Assembly: GCF_900130075.1 (NCBI RefSeq)
Contig: NZ_LT671418.1
Span: 3,410,001 to 3,474,000, forward strand
Source of the DNA: Herminiimonas arsenitoxidans
GTDB lineage: Bacteria > Pseudomonadota > Gammaproteobacteria > Burkholderiales > Burkholderiaceae_D
Length of the DNA: 64,000 nucleotides
Direction of reading: 5' to 3'
Position 1 is the stretch's first letter, and every line of letters starts with the position of its first letter. Positions 8,844-18,670 of this stretch are shown piece by piece. The notes beneath the pieces were generated by a model, which ran no database searches, had not been told where the DNA came from, and saw nothing but the letters and a program-made list of their open reading frames with translations. The position numbers and the translations under genes are program-made.

Positions 8844-10130
8844 ATGGCAAATGCATATGTGGGTGCTCTTGATTCGGAAAAAGTGACAGGCTACAAAAAC
8901 CGTTGGATGCAGTTGGTCATCGGCATTGTGTGCATGGGTTTGGTTGCCAATCTACAGTACGGTTGGACCCTGTTCGTAGAGCCAATGGAGAATAAGCACC
9001 ATTGGGGAACAGCAGCCATTCAGCTCGCATTTTCCATTTTTATCGTGATCGAAACATGGCTGGTACCGATTGAGGGCTGGCTGGGCGATAAGTTCGGTCC
9101 GCGTCCGGTCGTAGCCGGCGGCGCAATCTTTGCCGGTCTTGGCTGGATCATGAATAGTTATGCGACTTCGCTGCCTATGTTGTACGCGGCAGCGGTCGTA
9201 TCCGGTATCGGCGCTGGTTGCGTCTACGGTACTTGCGTCGGTAATGCACTCAAGTGGTTCCCTGATCGTCGCGGTTTGGCGGCGGGTCTGACTGCTGCCG
9301 GTTTTGGTGCAGGCGCTGCTGTTACTGTGATCCCGATCGCCAATATGATAGGGAGTGCAGGCTACGAAAAAACCTTTCTCACATTCGGCATTATTCAGGG
9401 TGTAGCCATCTTTGTGCTGGCGCTGCTTTTGGTCAGACCCAAAGCACCGGCGCATGCGATTGCCAGAGTGGGCACCGTGACTAAGGTTGATTACACGACC
9501 AAGCAAATGCTCAAAACGCCGGTGTTTTGGCTGATCTATGTGATCTATGTTTTGGTCGCTGCCGGTGGTGTGATGGCGACGGCGCAACTGGGTCCGATTG
9601 CACATGACTTTGGTATCAGTTCTACACCTATCTCCATGTTTGGTGCGACCTTGCCCTTGTTGACCTTGGCGCTGTCTATCGACAATGTGGCGAATGGTTT
9701 GACGCGTCCTTTGTGTGGTTTTATCTCCGACAAAATCGGCCGTGAGAATACGATGTTCATTGTATTTATCGGCGAGGGTTTGGCTTTGCTCGGCTTGATG
9801 AAGTATGGGCACAACCCGTATATGTTCATCACGTTTGCTGCGCTGATCTTCATGTTCTGGGGTGAAATTTTCTCGATCTTTCCAGCAATCTGTGGCGATA
9901 CCTTTGGCAGCAAATTCGCTACCGCGAATGCCGGTACTTTGTACACAGCCAAAGGTGTAGCCGCACTGATGGTGCCGCTGGCTTCGGTCGTGGCTGCGGG
10001 AGGTAACTGGAACCGCGTGTTTATTCTTGCTGCGGTTGTCACGATAGGTGCGGGTATAGCTGCCAAGTTCGTGCTTTTGCCTATGCGGAAGCGCTTCTTG
10101 TCTGCTTCGGAAGTAAAGGCGGGAAGCTGA
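8844..10130 (+). CDS. OxlT-family MFS transporter (oxalate/formate antiporter-like)
   Basis: A 428-residue, 12-TM major facilitator. The ATG at 8844 is chosen over the in-frame GTG at 8835 because AGGTGAT lies five bases before it. The N-terminal region RWMQLVIGIVCMGLVANLQYGWTLFV, the loop GDKFGPRPVV, and the second-half loop DKIGRENTMF are characteristic of the oxalate:formate antiporter (OFA) family. In Oxalobacter, OxlT exchanges oxalate for formate. No oxalyl-CoA decarboxylase or formyl-CoA transferase lies nearby here, so another organic anion is equally possible. It is convergent with the next MFS gene, sharing a terminator. Confidence 0.8.
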   Translation: MANAYVGALDSEKVTGYKNRWMQLVIGIVCMGLVANLQYGWTLFVEPMENKHHWGTAAIQLAFSIFIVIETWLVPIEGWLGDKFGPRPVVAGGAIFAGLGWIMNSYATSLPMLYAAAVVSGIGAGCVYGTCVGNALKWFPDRRGLAAGLTAAGFGAGAAVTVIPIANMIGSAGYEKTFLTFGIIQGVAIFVLALLLVRPKAPAHAIARVGTVTKVDYTTKQMLKTPVFWLIYVIYVLVAAGGVMATAQLGPIAHDFGISSTPISMFGATLPLLTLALSIDNVANGLTRPLCGFISDKIGRENTMFIVFIGEGLALLGLMKYGHNPYMFITFAALIFMFWGEIFSIFPAICGDTFGSKFATANAGTLYTAKGVAALMVPLASVVAAGGNWNRVFILAAVVTIGAGIAAKFVLLPMRKRFLSASEVKAGS

Positions 10131-10220
10131 AGGTGATGATTCAGACAGAAGGTTTAATGCATCTGTTTGATGTGAAGATAAATGGCATGAACGTGGCCAA
10201 ATAAAGAATGGGCTGGCGAT

Positions 10221-10258
10221 AAAAAAGGACAGACATATTTACTATGTCTGCCCTTTTT
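10221..10258. terminator. Bidirectional terminator between convergent MFS genes
   Basis: An A-tract (10221-10226) leads into GGACAGACATA (10227-10237), a short loop, and TATGTCTGCCC (10243-10253), then TTTTT (10254-10258). The stem has one mismatch and is flanked by A-run and T-run, so it can work in both directions. Confidence 0.85.
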
Positions 10259-10289
10259 ATTTGTGGCGTGTTTAGCCCCACATTACATA

Positions 10290-11633
10290 CTAGTTCTTGA
10301 TTTCCAAGGCACGGTTGAGGCTCAATGCAGCGAGTGAACCGACAGCACCAGACAGCAAATATAGGCTGACGTAACCCAGACCGAAATGCGCGGACAGTCC
10401 CAGCGCGACCAGCGGTGCGAAACCTGCGCCTACCAACCACGCCAGATCGGACGTGAGTGCTGCGCCGGTATAGCGGTACTTGGCAGGGAAGTTGGCAGAA
10501 ACCGCACCAGCTGCCTGACCATACGATAAGCCGAGCAAGCCGAAGCCGACGATGATGAAGATATCTTGGCCGAGTTCGCTACCACCCATCAAGAAGGGAA
10601 CAAAGCCGCTGAATACCGCAATCAGAGCCGCCAAGGCGCCGAGCGTGGTGCGACGGCCAAAGCGATCTGCAATCAAACCGGAAGCAATCACGCCAATCGC
10701 TGCCAAACCGGCCCCCCACATTTGCACGTGCAAGAAAGCACTGATAGAACGTTCCGAATACAAGGTAATCCAGGACAGAGGAAATACCGTGACCAGATGG
10801 AACAGTGCATAGCTGGCCAGAGCCGCGAGTGCGCCGATGATCAGATTACGTCCTTGCGAGCGGGTGATTTCAACGGCACTGGTCGGTTCCAGTTCCTGTT
10901 CATCCAGCAGGCGGCTATATTCAGGTGTCGAGACCAGACGCAAGCGTGCGAACAGCGCGACCACGTTGATGGCGAACGCTACGTAGAACGGATAGCGCCA
11001 ACCCCAGTCAAGGAAGTCCGCTCTGGAAATTGAAGACAGCAAATAAGCGAACAAGCCGGCCGCAATTACGAAACCTGTCGGTGCACCTAATTGTCCAAGC
11101 ATCGCATACCAGCCGCGTCGATTTTGCGGTGCGTTGAGCGCCAGCAAGGAAGGCAAGCCATCCCAGGAGCCACCCAATGCAATACCTTGGCCGATACGCA
11201 ACACTGACAGCAGCACAATCGCGGTCACACCCAAATGCGTATAAGTTGGCAGGAAAGCAATGCCAGCCGTGGATGCGCCGAGCAGGAAGAGGGCGAGCGT
11301 GAGCTTGGCTTCTCGGCTAAACCGTCGTTGAATTGCCATAAAGGCAACTGTGCCGAGCGGTCGGGCAATAAATGCGAACGAAAAGACCGTAAAGGCGTAG
11401 AGTGTGCCTGTTAGCGGGTCTGCAAACGGAAAGAAAACGGACGGGAATACCAGCACTGAAGCAATGGCATAGACAAAGAAGTCGAAATATTCGGAAGTGC
11501 GGCCAATAACCACTCCGATAGCGATTTCCCCCGGGGCAATGTGTCCGCCGCGGGTGTTGATGATTCTAGGGCCATCGCCTGGTGAGGCAAGTTTGGAGTC
11601 AGCTGGGAGTCCTGTGTCATACGTGGTGGCCAT
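10290..11633 (-). CDS. MFS transporter, metabolite:H+ symporter (MHS) family
   Basis: A 447-residue protein with about 12 TM segments. ATG at 11633 is preferred to an upstream TTG (11648) because GGAGA sits 8-9 bases before it. The motif Glu-Tyr-Phe-Asp-Phe-Phe-Val-Tyr in TM1, the RPLG loop after TM2 and the DRFGRR loop in the second half are typical of the MHS family (citrate, alpha-ketoglutarate, proline/betaine, shikimate carriers). The substrate cannot be assigned. It is divergent from cyoA with 149 bp between the start codons. Confidence 0.8.
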   Translation of the reverse strand: MATTYDTGLPADSKLASPGDGPRIINTRGGHIAPGEIAIGVVIGRTSEYFDFFVYAIASVLVFPSVFFPFADPLTGTLYAFTVFSFAFIARPLGTVAFMAIQRRFSREAKLTLALFLLGASTAGIAFLPTYTHLGVTAIVLLSVLRIGQGIALGGSWDGLPSLLALNAPQNRRGWYAMLGQLGAPTGFVIAAGLFAYLLSSISRADFLDWGWRYPFYVAFAINVVALFARLRLVSTPEYSRLLDEQELEPTSAVEITRSQGRNLIIGALAALASYALFHLVTVFPLSWITLYSERSISAFLHVQMWGAGLAAIGVIASGLIADRFGRRTTLGALAALIAVFSGFVPFLMGGSELGQDIFIIVGFGLLGLSYGQAAGAVSANFPAKYRYTGAALTSDLAWLVGAGFAPLVALGLSAHFGLGYVSLYLLSGAVGSLAALSLNRALEIKN

Positions 11634-11782
11634 AATCTTTGTCTCCAATCATGTTAATCAACGCGCTGACGCTGCCCCACACCACAAGTCCCTTACCCGT
11701 AGGGTGGGACAAAACGTCCAATCGGCAACGCGCGCTGTTTGCGTTACATTAGCACGATCTCCCAACCTCCGTAATGCATTGA

Positions 11783-12799
11783 ATGACTTCTTTGATAACT
11801 CGTCGCGGATTACTTCTATTACCACTCGCATTGCTGGCTGGATGTGACCTGGTTGTACTGAATCCATCTGGTGACATAGCCGCTCAGCAGGGACAACTTA
11901 TCGTTGTTTCCACGCTACTCATGTTGTTGATCATTGTCCCTGTGATCGCTCTGACGATTTTTTTCGCATGGCGCTATCGTAAGAGCAATACAGCAGCTAA
12001 ATACGACCCAGACTGGGATCATTCCACCCAATTGGAACTTGTGATCTGGGGCGCACCGCTACTTATCATTATCGCCTTGGGTTTGATCACATGGATCAGT
12101 ACACACAAGCTGGACCCGTATCGTCCGCTTGATCGTCTGGATGCCAACCGTCCGATTTCGGCTGCTGCCGAACCGTTGACGATTGAAGTCGTGGCGCTCG
12201 ATTGGAAGTGGTTGTTCATCTATCCTGAACAAGGTATCGCGACCGTCAATGAATTGGCGACGCCGATAGACGTGCCGGTCCGCTTCAAGATCACTGCATC
12301 TACTGTGATGAATTCCTTCTATATTCCTGCACTGGCTGGTCAGATCTATGCAATGCCGGGTATGGAAACACAACTCAATGCGGTCATCAACGAGCCTGGC
12401 GTATTTGATGGTTTCTCATCGAACTTCAGTGGTGCGGGCTTCTCGCACATGCGCTTCAAGTATCACGGCATGGATGTGGCTGACTTCGACAAGTGGGTGA
12501 AGGACGCCAAGCAAAAAGGTCAGACGCTGGATCGCGCGGTCTACACCGAGCTGGAAAAACCAAGCGAACGTGAACCGGTGCGTTACTACGGCAAGGTCGC
12601 TCCTGATTTGTATCAAGCGATTTTGAATCGTTGTGTGGTTGAAGGCACTCCTTGCATGAACAAGACTATGCATGACGATGCAAATCGCATGAAGGTTCAG
12701 GCCGCAGCCAAGAATTTCCTCAGAGACGAAAAGACTGCCCTTGCTGAAATCGATGCAGCGGTATGTACTCCGTCCACCAATTTATTGAAGAGTAACTAA
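11783..12799 (+). CDS. cyoA: Cytochrome bo3 ubiquinol oxidase subunit II
   Basis: A 338-residue lipoprotein subunit. An N-terminal signal ends in the lipobox Leu-Ala-Gly-Cys (Cys21), two TM helices follow, and then a periplasmic cupredoxin-like domain (about 115-260). The Cys and Met ligands of a CuA centre are absent, and the [10 protein letters not shown] / [10 protein letters not shown] region matches CyoA, so the enzyme oxidises quinol rather than cytochrome c. Its stop overlaps the cyoB start (TAATG). No clear Shine-Dalgarno precedes the ATG. The C-terminal tail after about 260 contains two Cys ([10 protein letters not shown]) beyond the core domain. Confidence 0.93.
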   Translation: MTSLITRRGLLLLPLALLAGCDLVVLNPSGDIAAQQGQLIVVSTLLMLLIIVPVIALTIFFAWRYRKSNTAAKYDPDWDHSTQLELVIWGAPLLIIIALGLITWISTHKLDPYRPLDRLDANRPISAAAEPLTIEVVALDWKWLFIYPEQGIATVNELATPIDVPVRFKITASTVMNSFYIPALAGQIYAMPGMETQLNAVINEPGVFDGFSSNFSGAGFSHMRFKYHGMDVADFDKWVKDAKQKGQTLDRAVYTELEKPSEREPVRYYGKVAPDLYQAILNRCVVEGTPCMNKTMHDDANRMKVQAAAKNFLRDEKTALAEIDAAVCTPSTNLLKSN

Positions 12800-14802
12800 T
12801 GCAAGACCATACTGATCTGACGAAGCTTATCTTCGGCCGTCTGAGCTGGGACGCGATTCCGTTCCACGAGCCTATTCTGCTGGTAACGTTTGCAATGGTT
12901 GTCCTTGGCGGCATCGCGGTTCTCGGCGGTATCACTTACTTCCGCTTGTGGGGCACTTTGTGGCGCGACTGGATTACCAGTATCGATCACAAGAAAATCG
13001 GCATCATGTACATGATCCTCGGTTTGGTCATGTTGATGCGCGGCTTTGCCGATGCATTGATGATGCGTGCGCAACAAGCGATCGCTTTTGGCGATAATCC
13101 TGGCTTCCTGCCACCACATCACTACGATCAAGTTTTCACCGCGCATGGCGTGATCATGATTTTCTTCGTGGCGATGCCGTTGATTACAGGTTTGATGAAC
13201 TATGTAGTGCCGCTGCAAATCGGTGCGCGCGACGTGGCTTTCCCATTCCTGAATAACTTCAGCTTCTGGATGACGACCTTTGGTGCCATGCTGGTTATGG
13301 CCTCCTTGTTCGTTGGTGAATTCGCCAAGACCGGCTGGCTGGCTTATCCGCCGTTGTCGGGGATATTGGCGAGTCCGGATGTCGGGGTGGATTACTACAT
13401 CTGGTCATTACAGATTGCCGGGGTTGGGACACTGCTATCCGGCGTCAACCTGATCGCGACCATCGTCAAGATGCGCGCGCCAGGCATGGACATGATGAAA
13501 ATGCCAGTATTCACCTGGACGGCTCTGTGTGCCAACGTTTTGATCGTTGCTGCTTTCCCGATCTTGACCGCAGTGCTCGCCATGCTGTCGCTGGATCGCG
13601 TGCTCGATACCAACTTCTTCACGAATGATCTTGGCGGCAATCCGATGATGTACGTCAATCTGATCTGGATCTGGGGTCATCCTGAAGTTTATATTCTGAT
13701 CTTGCCGTTGTTTGGCGTGTTCTCGGAAGTGGTATCGACTTTCTCGGCCAAGCGTTTGTTCGGTTACACCTCGATGGTGTACGCGACGGTCGTTATTACC
13801 ATCCTGTCGTATCTGGTTTGGCTGCATCACTTCTTCACCATGGGTTCCGGCGCGAGCGTTAACTCGTTCTTCGGTATTACCACGATGATTATCTCGATCC
13901 CAACCGGCGCGAAGATTTTCAACTGGTTATTCACGATGTATCGCGGCCGTATTCGTTTCGAACTGCCTATGATGTGGACCATCGGCTTCATGATCACTTT
14001 CGTGATCGGCGGTATGACCGGCGTCTTGCTGGCAGTACCACCAGCCGACTTCGTATTACATAACAGCCTGTTCCTGATCGCTCACTTCCATAACGTGATT
14101 ATTGGTGGCGTAGTGTTCGGTGTGTTCGCGGCGATCAATTACTGGTTCCCGAAAGCATTTGGCTACAAGCTCGACGTGTTCTGGGGTAAATGCTCGTTCT
14201 GGTTCTGGATCATCGGTTTCTGGATGGCGTTTATGCCGTTGTACATCCTCGGCTTGATGGGCGTGACCCGTCGTATGAGTCAGTTCCAGGATCCATCGCT
14301 GCAAATCTGGTTCCAGATCGCTGCGGTCGGCGCTGTGTTGATTGCACTCGGTATCGGTTCGATGCTGATCCAGTTCTATGTCAGCTACAAACGTCGTGAT
14401 GAATTGCGTGATGTGACCGGCGATCCTTGGGGTGGCCGTACGCTGGAGTGGTCGACATCGTCGCCACCACCAGACTATAACTTCGCATTCACACCTAAGG
14501 TCTACGATAACGATACCTGGGCTGACATGAAGAAGAATGGTTACAAGCGTCCATTGACAGGTTTCACTGCGATCCATATGCCGAAGAACACGGCAGCTGG
14601 TTTCATCATCTCGGCTATCAGTGCAGCGGTTGGCTTCTGCCTGATCTGGCAAATGTGGCTGATGGCGGGCGTTACCTTTGTGGTGCTGATCGCAGCCATC
14701 ATCATCCATACCTTTAATTACAAACGCGATTTTTATATTTCGGAAGAAGAAGTTACTCGTACCGAAAATCTTCGCACTCGCTTGTTGGAAAGCCATGTCT
14801 GA
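12799..14802 (+). CDS. cyoB: Cytochrome bo3 ubiquinol oxidase subunit I
   Basis: A 667-residue catalytic subunit, about the length of E. coli CyoB, with some 15 TM helices. Visible motifs are the low-spin haem helix ([11 protein letters not shown]), the CuB/cross-linked Tyr helix ([14 protein letters not shown]), the CuB His pair (LHHFFTMG) and the haem helix [12 protein letters not shown]. It reduces O2 to water at the haem-copper site and pumps protons. It overlaps cyoC by 8 bp. No cyoE (haem O synthase) is in the window, so that enzyme must be encoded elsewhere. Confidence 0.96.
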   Translation: MQDHTDLTKLIFGRLSWDAIPFHEPILLVTFAMVVLGGIAVLGGITYFRLWGTLWRDWITSIDHKKIGIMYMILGLVMLMRGFADALMMRAQQAIAFGDNPGFLPPHHYDQVFTAHGVIMIFFVAMPLITGLMNYVVPLQIGARDVAFPFLNNFSFWMTTFGAMLVMASLFVGEFAKTGWLAYPPLSGILASPDVGVDYYIWSLQIAGVGTLLSGVNLIATIVKMRAPGMDMMKMPVFTWTALCANVLIVAAFPILTAVLAMLSLDRVLDTNFFTNDLGGNPMMYVNLIWIWGHPEVYILILPLFGVFSEVVSTFSAKRLFGYTSMVYATVVITILSYLVWLHHFFTMGSGASVNSFFGITTMIISIPTGAKIFNWLFTMYRGRIRFELPMMWTIGFMITFVIGGMTGVLLAVPPADFVLHNSLFLIAHFHNVIIGGVVFGVFAAINYWFPKAFGYKLDVFWGKCSFWFWIIGFWMAFMPLYILGLMGVTRRMSQFQDPSLQIWFQIAAVGAVLIALGIGSMLIQFYVSYKRRDELRDVTGDPWGGRTLEWSTSSPPPDYNFAFTPKVYDNDTWADMKKNGYKRPLTGFTAIHMPKNTAAGFIISAISAAVGFCLIWQMWLMAGVTFVVLIAAIIIHTFNYKRDFYISEEEVTRTENLRTRLLESHV

Positions 14803-15430
14803 AATCACTGCAAATTCTGCCAGCGCGATGAGCGCTGACCCGAGCGCACGTTTTTACGTGCAAGAGCACCATCCGGAAAACGGCACCTTGCTCGGTTTCT
14901 GGCTGTATCTGATGAGCGATTGCCTGGTTTTTGCGAGTCTGTTCGCGACTTATGCAGTATTGGGTCGTAACTACGCAGGCGGTCCTACCGGTGCTGAATT
15001 GTTTGACTTGCCACTGGTGGCGATGAATACAGCTTTCCTGCTGTTGTCGTCGATTACCTACGGCTTTGCGATGCTGGAAGCACAACGCAAACGTCTGAAG
15101 GCCACCATGATTTGGTTGGTTGTGACTGGTTTGCTCGGCGCAGCCTTCCTCGCATTGGAACTGTATGAATTCAGTCATCTGATCCATGAAGGTGCAGGAC
15201 CACAACGTAGCGCGTTCCTGACATCATTCTTTGCTCTGGTTGCTACCCATGGTTTGCACGTGACTTTCGGTATCGTCTGGTTGGTAACCTTGTTGTTCCA
15301 ACTTAAACGTCACGGTTTGATTCCTGAAAACAAGCGTCGTCTGATGTGCCTGTCGATGTTCTGGCATTTCCTGGACGTGATCTGGATCGGTGTATTTACC
15401 TTTGTTTATCTGATGGGAGTGTTGCCATGA
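14795..15430 (+). CDS. cyoC: Cytochrome bo3 ubiquinol oxidase subunit III
   Basis: A 211-residue, five-TM subunit III. The motif [21 protein letters not shown] near the N terminus and [17 protein letters not shown] in the centre are conserved in CyoC/CoxIII. It starts inside the end of cyoB and overlaps cyoD by ATGA, indicating coupled translation within the operon. It stabilises the haem-copper subunit and has no cofactor of its own. Confidence 0.95.
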   Translation: MSEITANSASAMSADPSARFYVQEHHPENGTLLGFWLYLMSDCLVFASLFATYAVLGRNYAGGPTGAELFDLPLVAMNTAFLLLSSITYGFAMLEAQRKRLKATMIWLVVTGLLGAAFLALELYEFSHLIHEGAGPQRSAFLTSFFALVATHGLHVTFGIVWLVTLLFQLKRHGLIPENKRRLMCLSMFWHFLDVIWIGVFTFVYLMGVLP

Positions 15431-15870
15431 GCGAACATCACGCACACGCGGCACACGGTGCCGACCACGGTCATCACGACCACGACGATCATGCCCATGG
15501 CAGCTTGAAGAGCTACACGATAGGCTTCATTCTGTCGGTCATCCTGACGGCAATTCCATTTTGGCTGGTGATGGGCAATGTGTTCGAAAAATCGAGCACG
15601 ACATCATTTGTCATCCTCGGCTTTGCTGCAGTACAGATCGTTGTGCACATGATTTACTTCCTGCACATGAATACCAAATCCGAAGGCGGTTGGTCGGTTC
15701 TGGCTCTGGTCTTTACGATCATGGTGGTGGTAATCATGTTGGCCGGTTCGATCTGGGTCATGTATCACATGAATCACAATATGATGCCGAGCATGATGTC
15801 TGATCCTACGGGTGAAATGCATATGCCATCCAGCGAGATGCCTGCAACACATCAGATGAACCATAAGTAA
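15427..15870 (+). CDS. cyoD: Cytochrome bo3 ubiquinol oxidase subunit IV with His/Met-rich tails
   Basis: A 147-residue subunit; the ATG at 15427 overlaps the cyoC stop. The three-TM core (SLKSYTIGFILSVILTAIPFWLV through GSIWVMYHMNHNMM) clearly matches CyoD, needed for CuB-site assembly. It is about 40 residues longer than the 109-residue E. coli protein. The N terminus carries a cluster of about ten His in 25 residues mixed with Asp. The C terminus has an extra stretch rich in Met and His (MMSDPTGEMHMPSSEM...). Such tails suggest copper or other metal binding; that is inference. Confidence 0.93.
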   Translation: MSEHHAHAAHGADHGHHDHDDHAHGSLKSYTIGFILSVILTAIPFWLVMGNVFEKSSTTSFVILGFAAVQIVVHMIYFLHMNTKSEGGWSVLALVFTIMVVVIMLAGSIWVMYHMNHNMMPSMMSDPTGEMHMPSSEMPATHQMNHK

Positions 15871-16730
15871 TGTCAGATAAGTCTGTACAAACAAGCGGCT
15901 CGGTTTCGAAAGAAGCCGAGCCGCTTTTACGTTCGCGCACCACCTTGCTGGTGCTGGCTGTGATCGCGGCCGTCTTGTTCACGGGGCTGGTTGCGTTGGG
16001 GACCTGGCAGGTATATCGCCTGCAATGGAAACTTGCGCTGATCGAACGAGTAGATCAACGTGTGCATGCAGCACCTGTACCCGCTCCGGGACCGGATCGC
16101 TGGTCGCAAGTCAGTGCAGCTAACGACGAGTATCGTCATGTGAGTGTGACGGGTACCTTCCTTCATTCACTTTCCACCAAGGTTCAGGCCGTGACTGAAC
16201 TTGGCAGCGGTTATTGGCTGCTGACACCTTTGCGCAGAGCGGATGGCAGCGTAGTGTTGATTAATCGGGGTTATATCCCCGAGCGTGCCAATATCGGGTC
16301 TGTTGGTCCGGACGAAGTCGTTACCGTGACTGGCTTGTTGCGCATCAGTGAACCGGGCGGCGGCTTTCTTCGCCATAACGATCCTGTCGGCAATCGCTGG
16401 TATTCACGCGATGTGCAGGCAATTGCAGCGATGCATAAGTTGTCGAATGTTGCGCCGTACTTTATTGACGCGGATGCAAGCAAGTATTCCGTTGCCAATC
16501 CTGCAGCAGAAGCTACGTCTGCCCAGCCGGTTGGCGGTTTGACGGTCATCTCGTTTCACAATAACCATCTGGTCTATGCACTTACTTGGTATGCTCTTGC
16601 CTTGATGGTGGCAGGCGCGGCTTTTTGGCTGATGCGTGAAGAGCGTAGGGCGCGTGCCAACAGTCGACGTGCTGATTGTATAGACCGAGAAACTGAAGAT
16701 GCTGGGAAAAACCGAGATTCCTGCGAGTAA
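15870..16730 (+). CDS. SURF1-family oxidase assembly protein
   Basis: A 286-residue protein whose ATG overlaps the cyoD stop (TAATG). It has the SURF1 layout: an N-terminal TM ending in GTWQVYRLQWK, a periplasmic domain with WVLTPL-like and RGYIPE-like motifs (ELGSGYWLLTPLRRADG, INRGYIPERA), and a C-terminal TM (YALALMVAGAAFWLM) followed by a basic tail. SURF1 proteins aid haem insertion into subunit I of haem-copper oxidases. Being inside a quinol-oxidase operon suggests the Surf1q type, serving CyoB rather than an aa3 oxidase. It overlaps the next gene by 32 bp. Confidence 0.85.
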   Translation: MSDKSVQTSGSVSKEAEPLLRSRTTLLVLAVIAAVLFTGLVALGTWQVYRLQWKLALIERVDQRVHAAPVPAPGPDRWSQVSAANDEYRHVSVTGTFLHSLSTKVQAVTELGSGYWLLTPLRRADGSVVLINRGYIPERANIGSVGPDEVVTVTGLLRISEPGGGFLRHNDPVGNRWYSRDVQAIAAMHKLSNVAPYFIDADASKYSVANPAAEATSAQPVGGLTVISFHNNHLVYALTWYALALMVAGAAFWLMREERRARANSRRADCIDRETEDAGKNRDSCE

Positions 16731-18039
16731 AGAAAACACACGCTGGACTGCCGTGCGCGGTGAGAACGCCGCCGGTCACAAGAATATGCAGCAGTTGATA
16801 CAACTGCGCTGGATCGCCGTCGTTGGGCAACTTACAACTATCGCTGTCGTCACGCTTGGTTTTGGCATCGAACTTCCAGTGCGCCACATGCTGGAAGTGC
16901 TGGTCTGTCTGGTCGCCTTCAATATCGCTAGTCATCTGCGCTGGCACGAACGGCCTAGCGTCTCAAACAAGGAATTGTTTCTCGCACTGCTGGTCGATGT
17001 CGCCATCTTGACGGCGCAGCTATATCTCAGTGGCGGCACTTCCAACCCTTTCGTATTCCTTTATCTGTTACAGATCATACTCAGCGCAGTGCTGCTGGAG
17101 GCCTGGACGACCTGGACTATCGTCGCGATCACCAGCGCATGCTTGGTTGCGCTTTCTGTACTATCCACTCCGCTGATCTTGCCCTACGATCATGAGCTGC
17201 GTTTTTTCAGCTTGTATGTGCAAGGTACGTTGATTTGCTTTGCATTGAATGCGATCTTGCTGGCCTTCTTTGTGACGCGCATCAACCGTAATCTGCGCGC
17301 TGGCGATGCGCAACTCGCCGACTTGCGCAAACGTGCGGCCGAGGAAGAGCACATCGTGCGTATGGGTTTGCTGGCCTCGGGTGCTGCGCATGAACTGGGT
17401 ACGCCGCTGGCGACGTTATCAGTGATTCTTGGCGACTGGCGACGGATGCCTGAGTTCAGCAAGAATCAGGAATTGCAGGATGAAATTGCCGAGATGGAAA
17501 CGCAGCTAAAGCGCTGCAAATCCATCGTCAGCAGCATCCTCTTATCAGCCGGTGAAGCGCGTGGTGAATCATCGGTCAAAACGACACTCAATACTTTCTT
17601 GAATGATCTGGCGGAAGAGTGGCGCAGCAGTCGGCCTATCGTTTCCTTTGAATATAAAAACCGGATACAGCCGGATATTCCCGTGGTCTTTGACTCAGTC
17701 CTCAAGCAAATGATTTGCAATGTGCTCGATAATGCACTTGAAGCTTCACCACTATGGGTACGTCTCGAAGCATCGCGTGAAGAAGATCAGCTGATTCTAT
17801 TGATTACAGATTCCGGTCCTGGCTTTGTGCCTGCAATGTTGTCGCAGTTAGGCAAACCGTATCAGTCAACCAAAGGGCGGGCGGGTAGTGGTTTGGGATT
17901 ATTTCTGGTTGTGAATGTGGCGCGTAAATTGGGCGGTACTGTAGCAGCACGCAATCGTGCAGAAGGTGGGGCAGTGGTTGAGCTCACCTTGCCGCTTGCC
18001 GCAATTAGTTTAGACGAGGATGAAGAAAATGGCGGGTGA
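16699..18039 (+). CDS. regB: Redox-sensing histidine kinase, RegB/PrrB/RoxS type
   Basis: A 446-residue membrane kinase with six TM segments (about 35-195). The quinone-sensing heptapeptide GGTSNPF is at 112-118, the H-box ASGAAHELGTPLATL carries His231, and a cysteine at 273 (LKRCKSI) sits where RegB has its redox-active Cys. HATPase motifs follow (NVLDNALEAS, GSGLGLFLV). In other bacteria RegB autophosphorylates when the ubiquinone pool or oxygen is low. An alternative start is the ATG at 16786. It overlaps both SURF1 (32 bp) and regA (11 bp), so the sensor of quinone redox state is co-transcribed with the quinol oxidase. Confidence 0.9.
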   Translation: MLGKTEIPASKENTRWTAVRGENAAGHKNMQQLIQLRWIAVVGQLTTIAVVTLGFGIELPVRHMLEVLVCLVAFNIASHLRWHERPSVSNKELFLALLVDVAILTAQLYLSGGTSNPFVFLYLLQIILSAVLLEAWTTWTIVAITSACLVALSVLSTPLILPYDHELRFFSLYVQGTLICFALNAILLAFFVTRINRNLRAGDAQLADLRKRAAEEEHIVRMGLLASGAAHELGTPLATLSVILGDWRRMPEFSKNQELQDEIAEMETQLKRCKSIVSSILLSAGEARGESSVKTTLNTFLNDLAEEWRSSRPIVSFEYKNRIQPDIPVVFDSVLKQMICNVLDNALEASPLWVRLEASREEDQLILLITDSGPGFVPAMLSQLGKPYQSTKGRAGSGLGLFLVVNVARKLGGTVAARNRAEGGAVVELTLPLAAISLDEDEENGG

Positions 18040-18565
18040 TCGTCTATTGTTGATTATTGAAGACGATGCCGCTTTTGCTCGCACGCTAGGTCGCTCATTC
18101 GAGCGTCGCGGCTACACGGTGTTGTTGGCGGCGAATCTGGATGCTGCTGCAGTTTTGTTGCGCGAACATTCTCCGCGTTATGCAGTAGTCGATCTGAAAC
18201 TGGAAGGAAATACTTCCGGCCTCGCTTGCGTACAAATGCTGCACAAGCATGACCCTGAAATGTTGATCGTGGTATTGACCGGCTTCGCCAGTTTGAACAC
18301 AGCAGTCGAAGCGATCAAGCTGGGCGCGTGCCAATATCTTGCCAAGCCATCCAACACTGACGATATCGAAGCCGCTTTCGGTCATGTTGCCGGTGTGGTC
18401 GACATTGAGTTGAGCAATCGTTCGACTTCGATCAAGACGCTGGAGTGGGAGCGCATACATGAAGTGTTGGTGGAAACAGACTTTAATATCTCTGAAGCTG
18501 CTCGTCGTCTTGGCATGCATAGACGTACACTGGCGCGTAAGCTGGAAAAGCAGCGCATCAAATAA
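18029..18565 (+). CDS. regA: Redox response regulator, RegA/PrrA/RoxR type
   Basis: A 178-residue regulator: a receiver domain with acidic pocket (IIEDD) and phospho-acceptor Asp55, then a linker and a C-terminal Fis-type helix-turn-helix (NISEAARRLGMHRRTLARKL). The second ATG (18029) is preferred over 18020 because GAGGA lies eight bases before it. It forms the expected pair with the overlapping regB. In relatives RegA controls terminal oxidases among many redox genes, so feedback onto the cyo promoter at 11649-11782 is likely but not shown. Confidence 0.9.
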   Translation: MAGDRLLLIIEDDAAFARTLGRSFERRGYTVLLAANLDAAAVLLREHSPRYAVVDLKLEGNTSGLACVQMLHKHDPEMLIVVLTGFASLNTAVEAIKLGACQYLAKPSNTDDIEAAFGHVAGVVDIELSNRSTSIKTLEWERIHEVLVETDFNISEAARRLGMHRRTLARKLEKQRIK

Positions 18566-18670
18566 GCTTGATCGCAGTCTTTGCTGCAAAGGCATAAGAC
18601 TCGGTTTCTCGCATTGAGTAAGCTTTTTTTCTGGCAGACAAGCTTTACTGATTTCATTTAAGCTTCTGCC

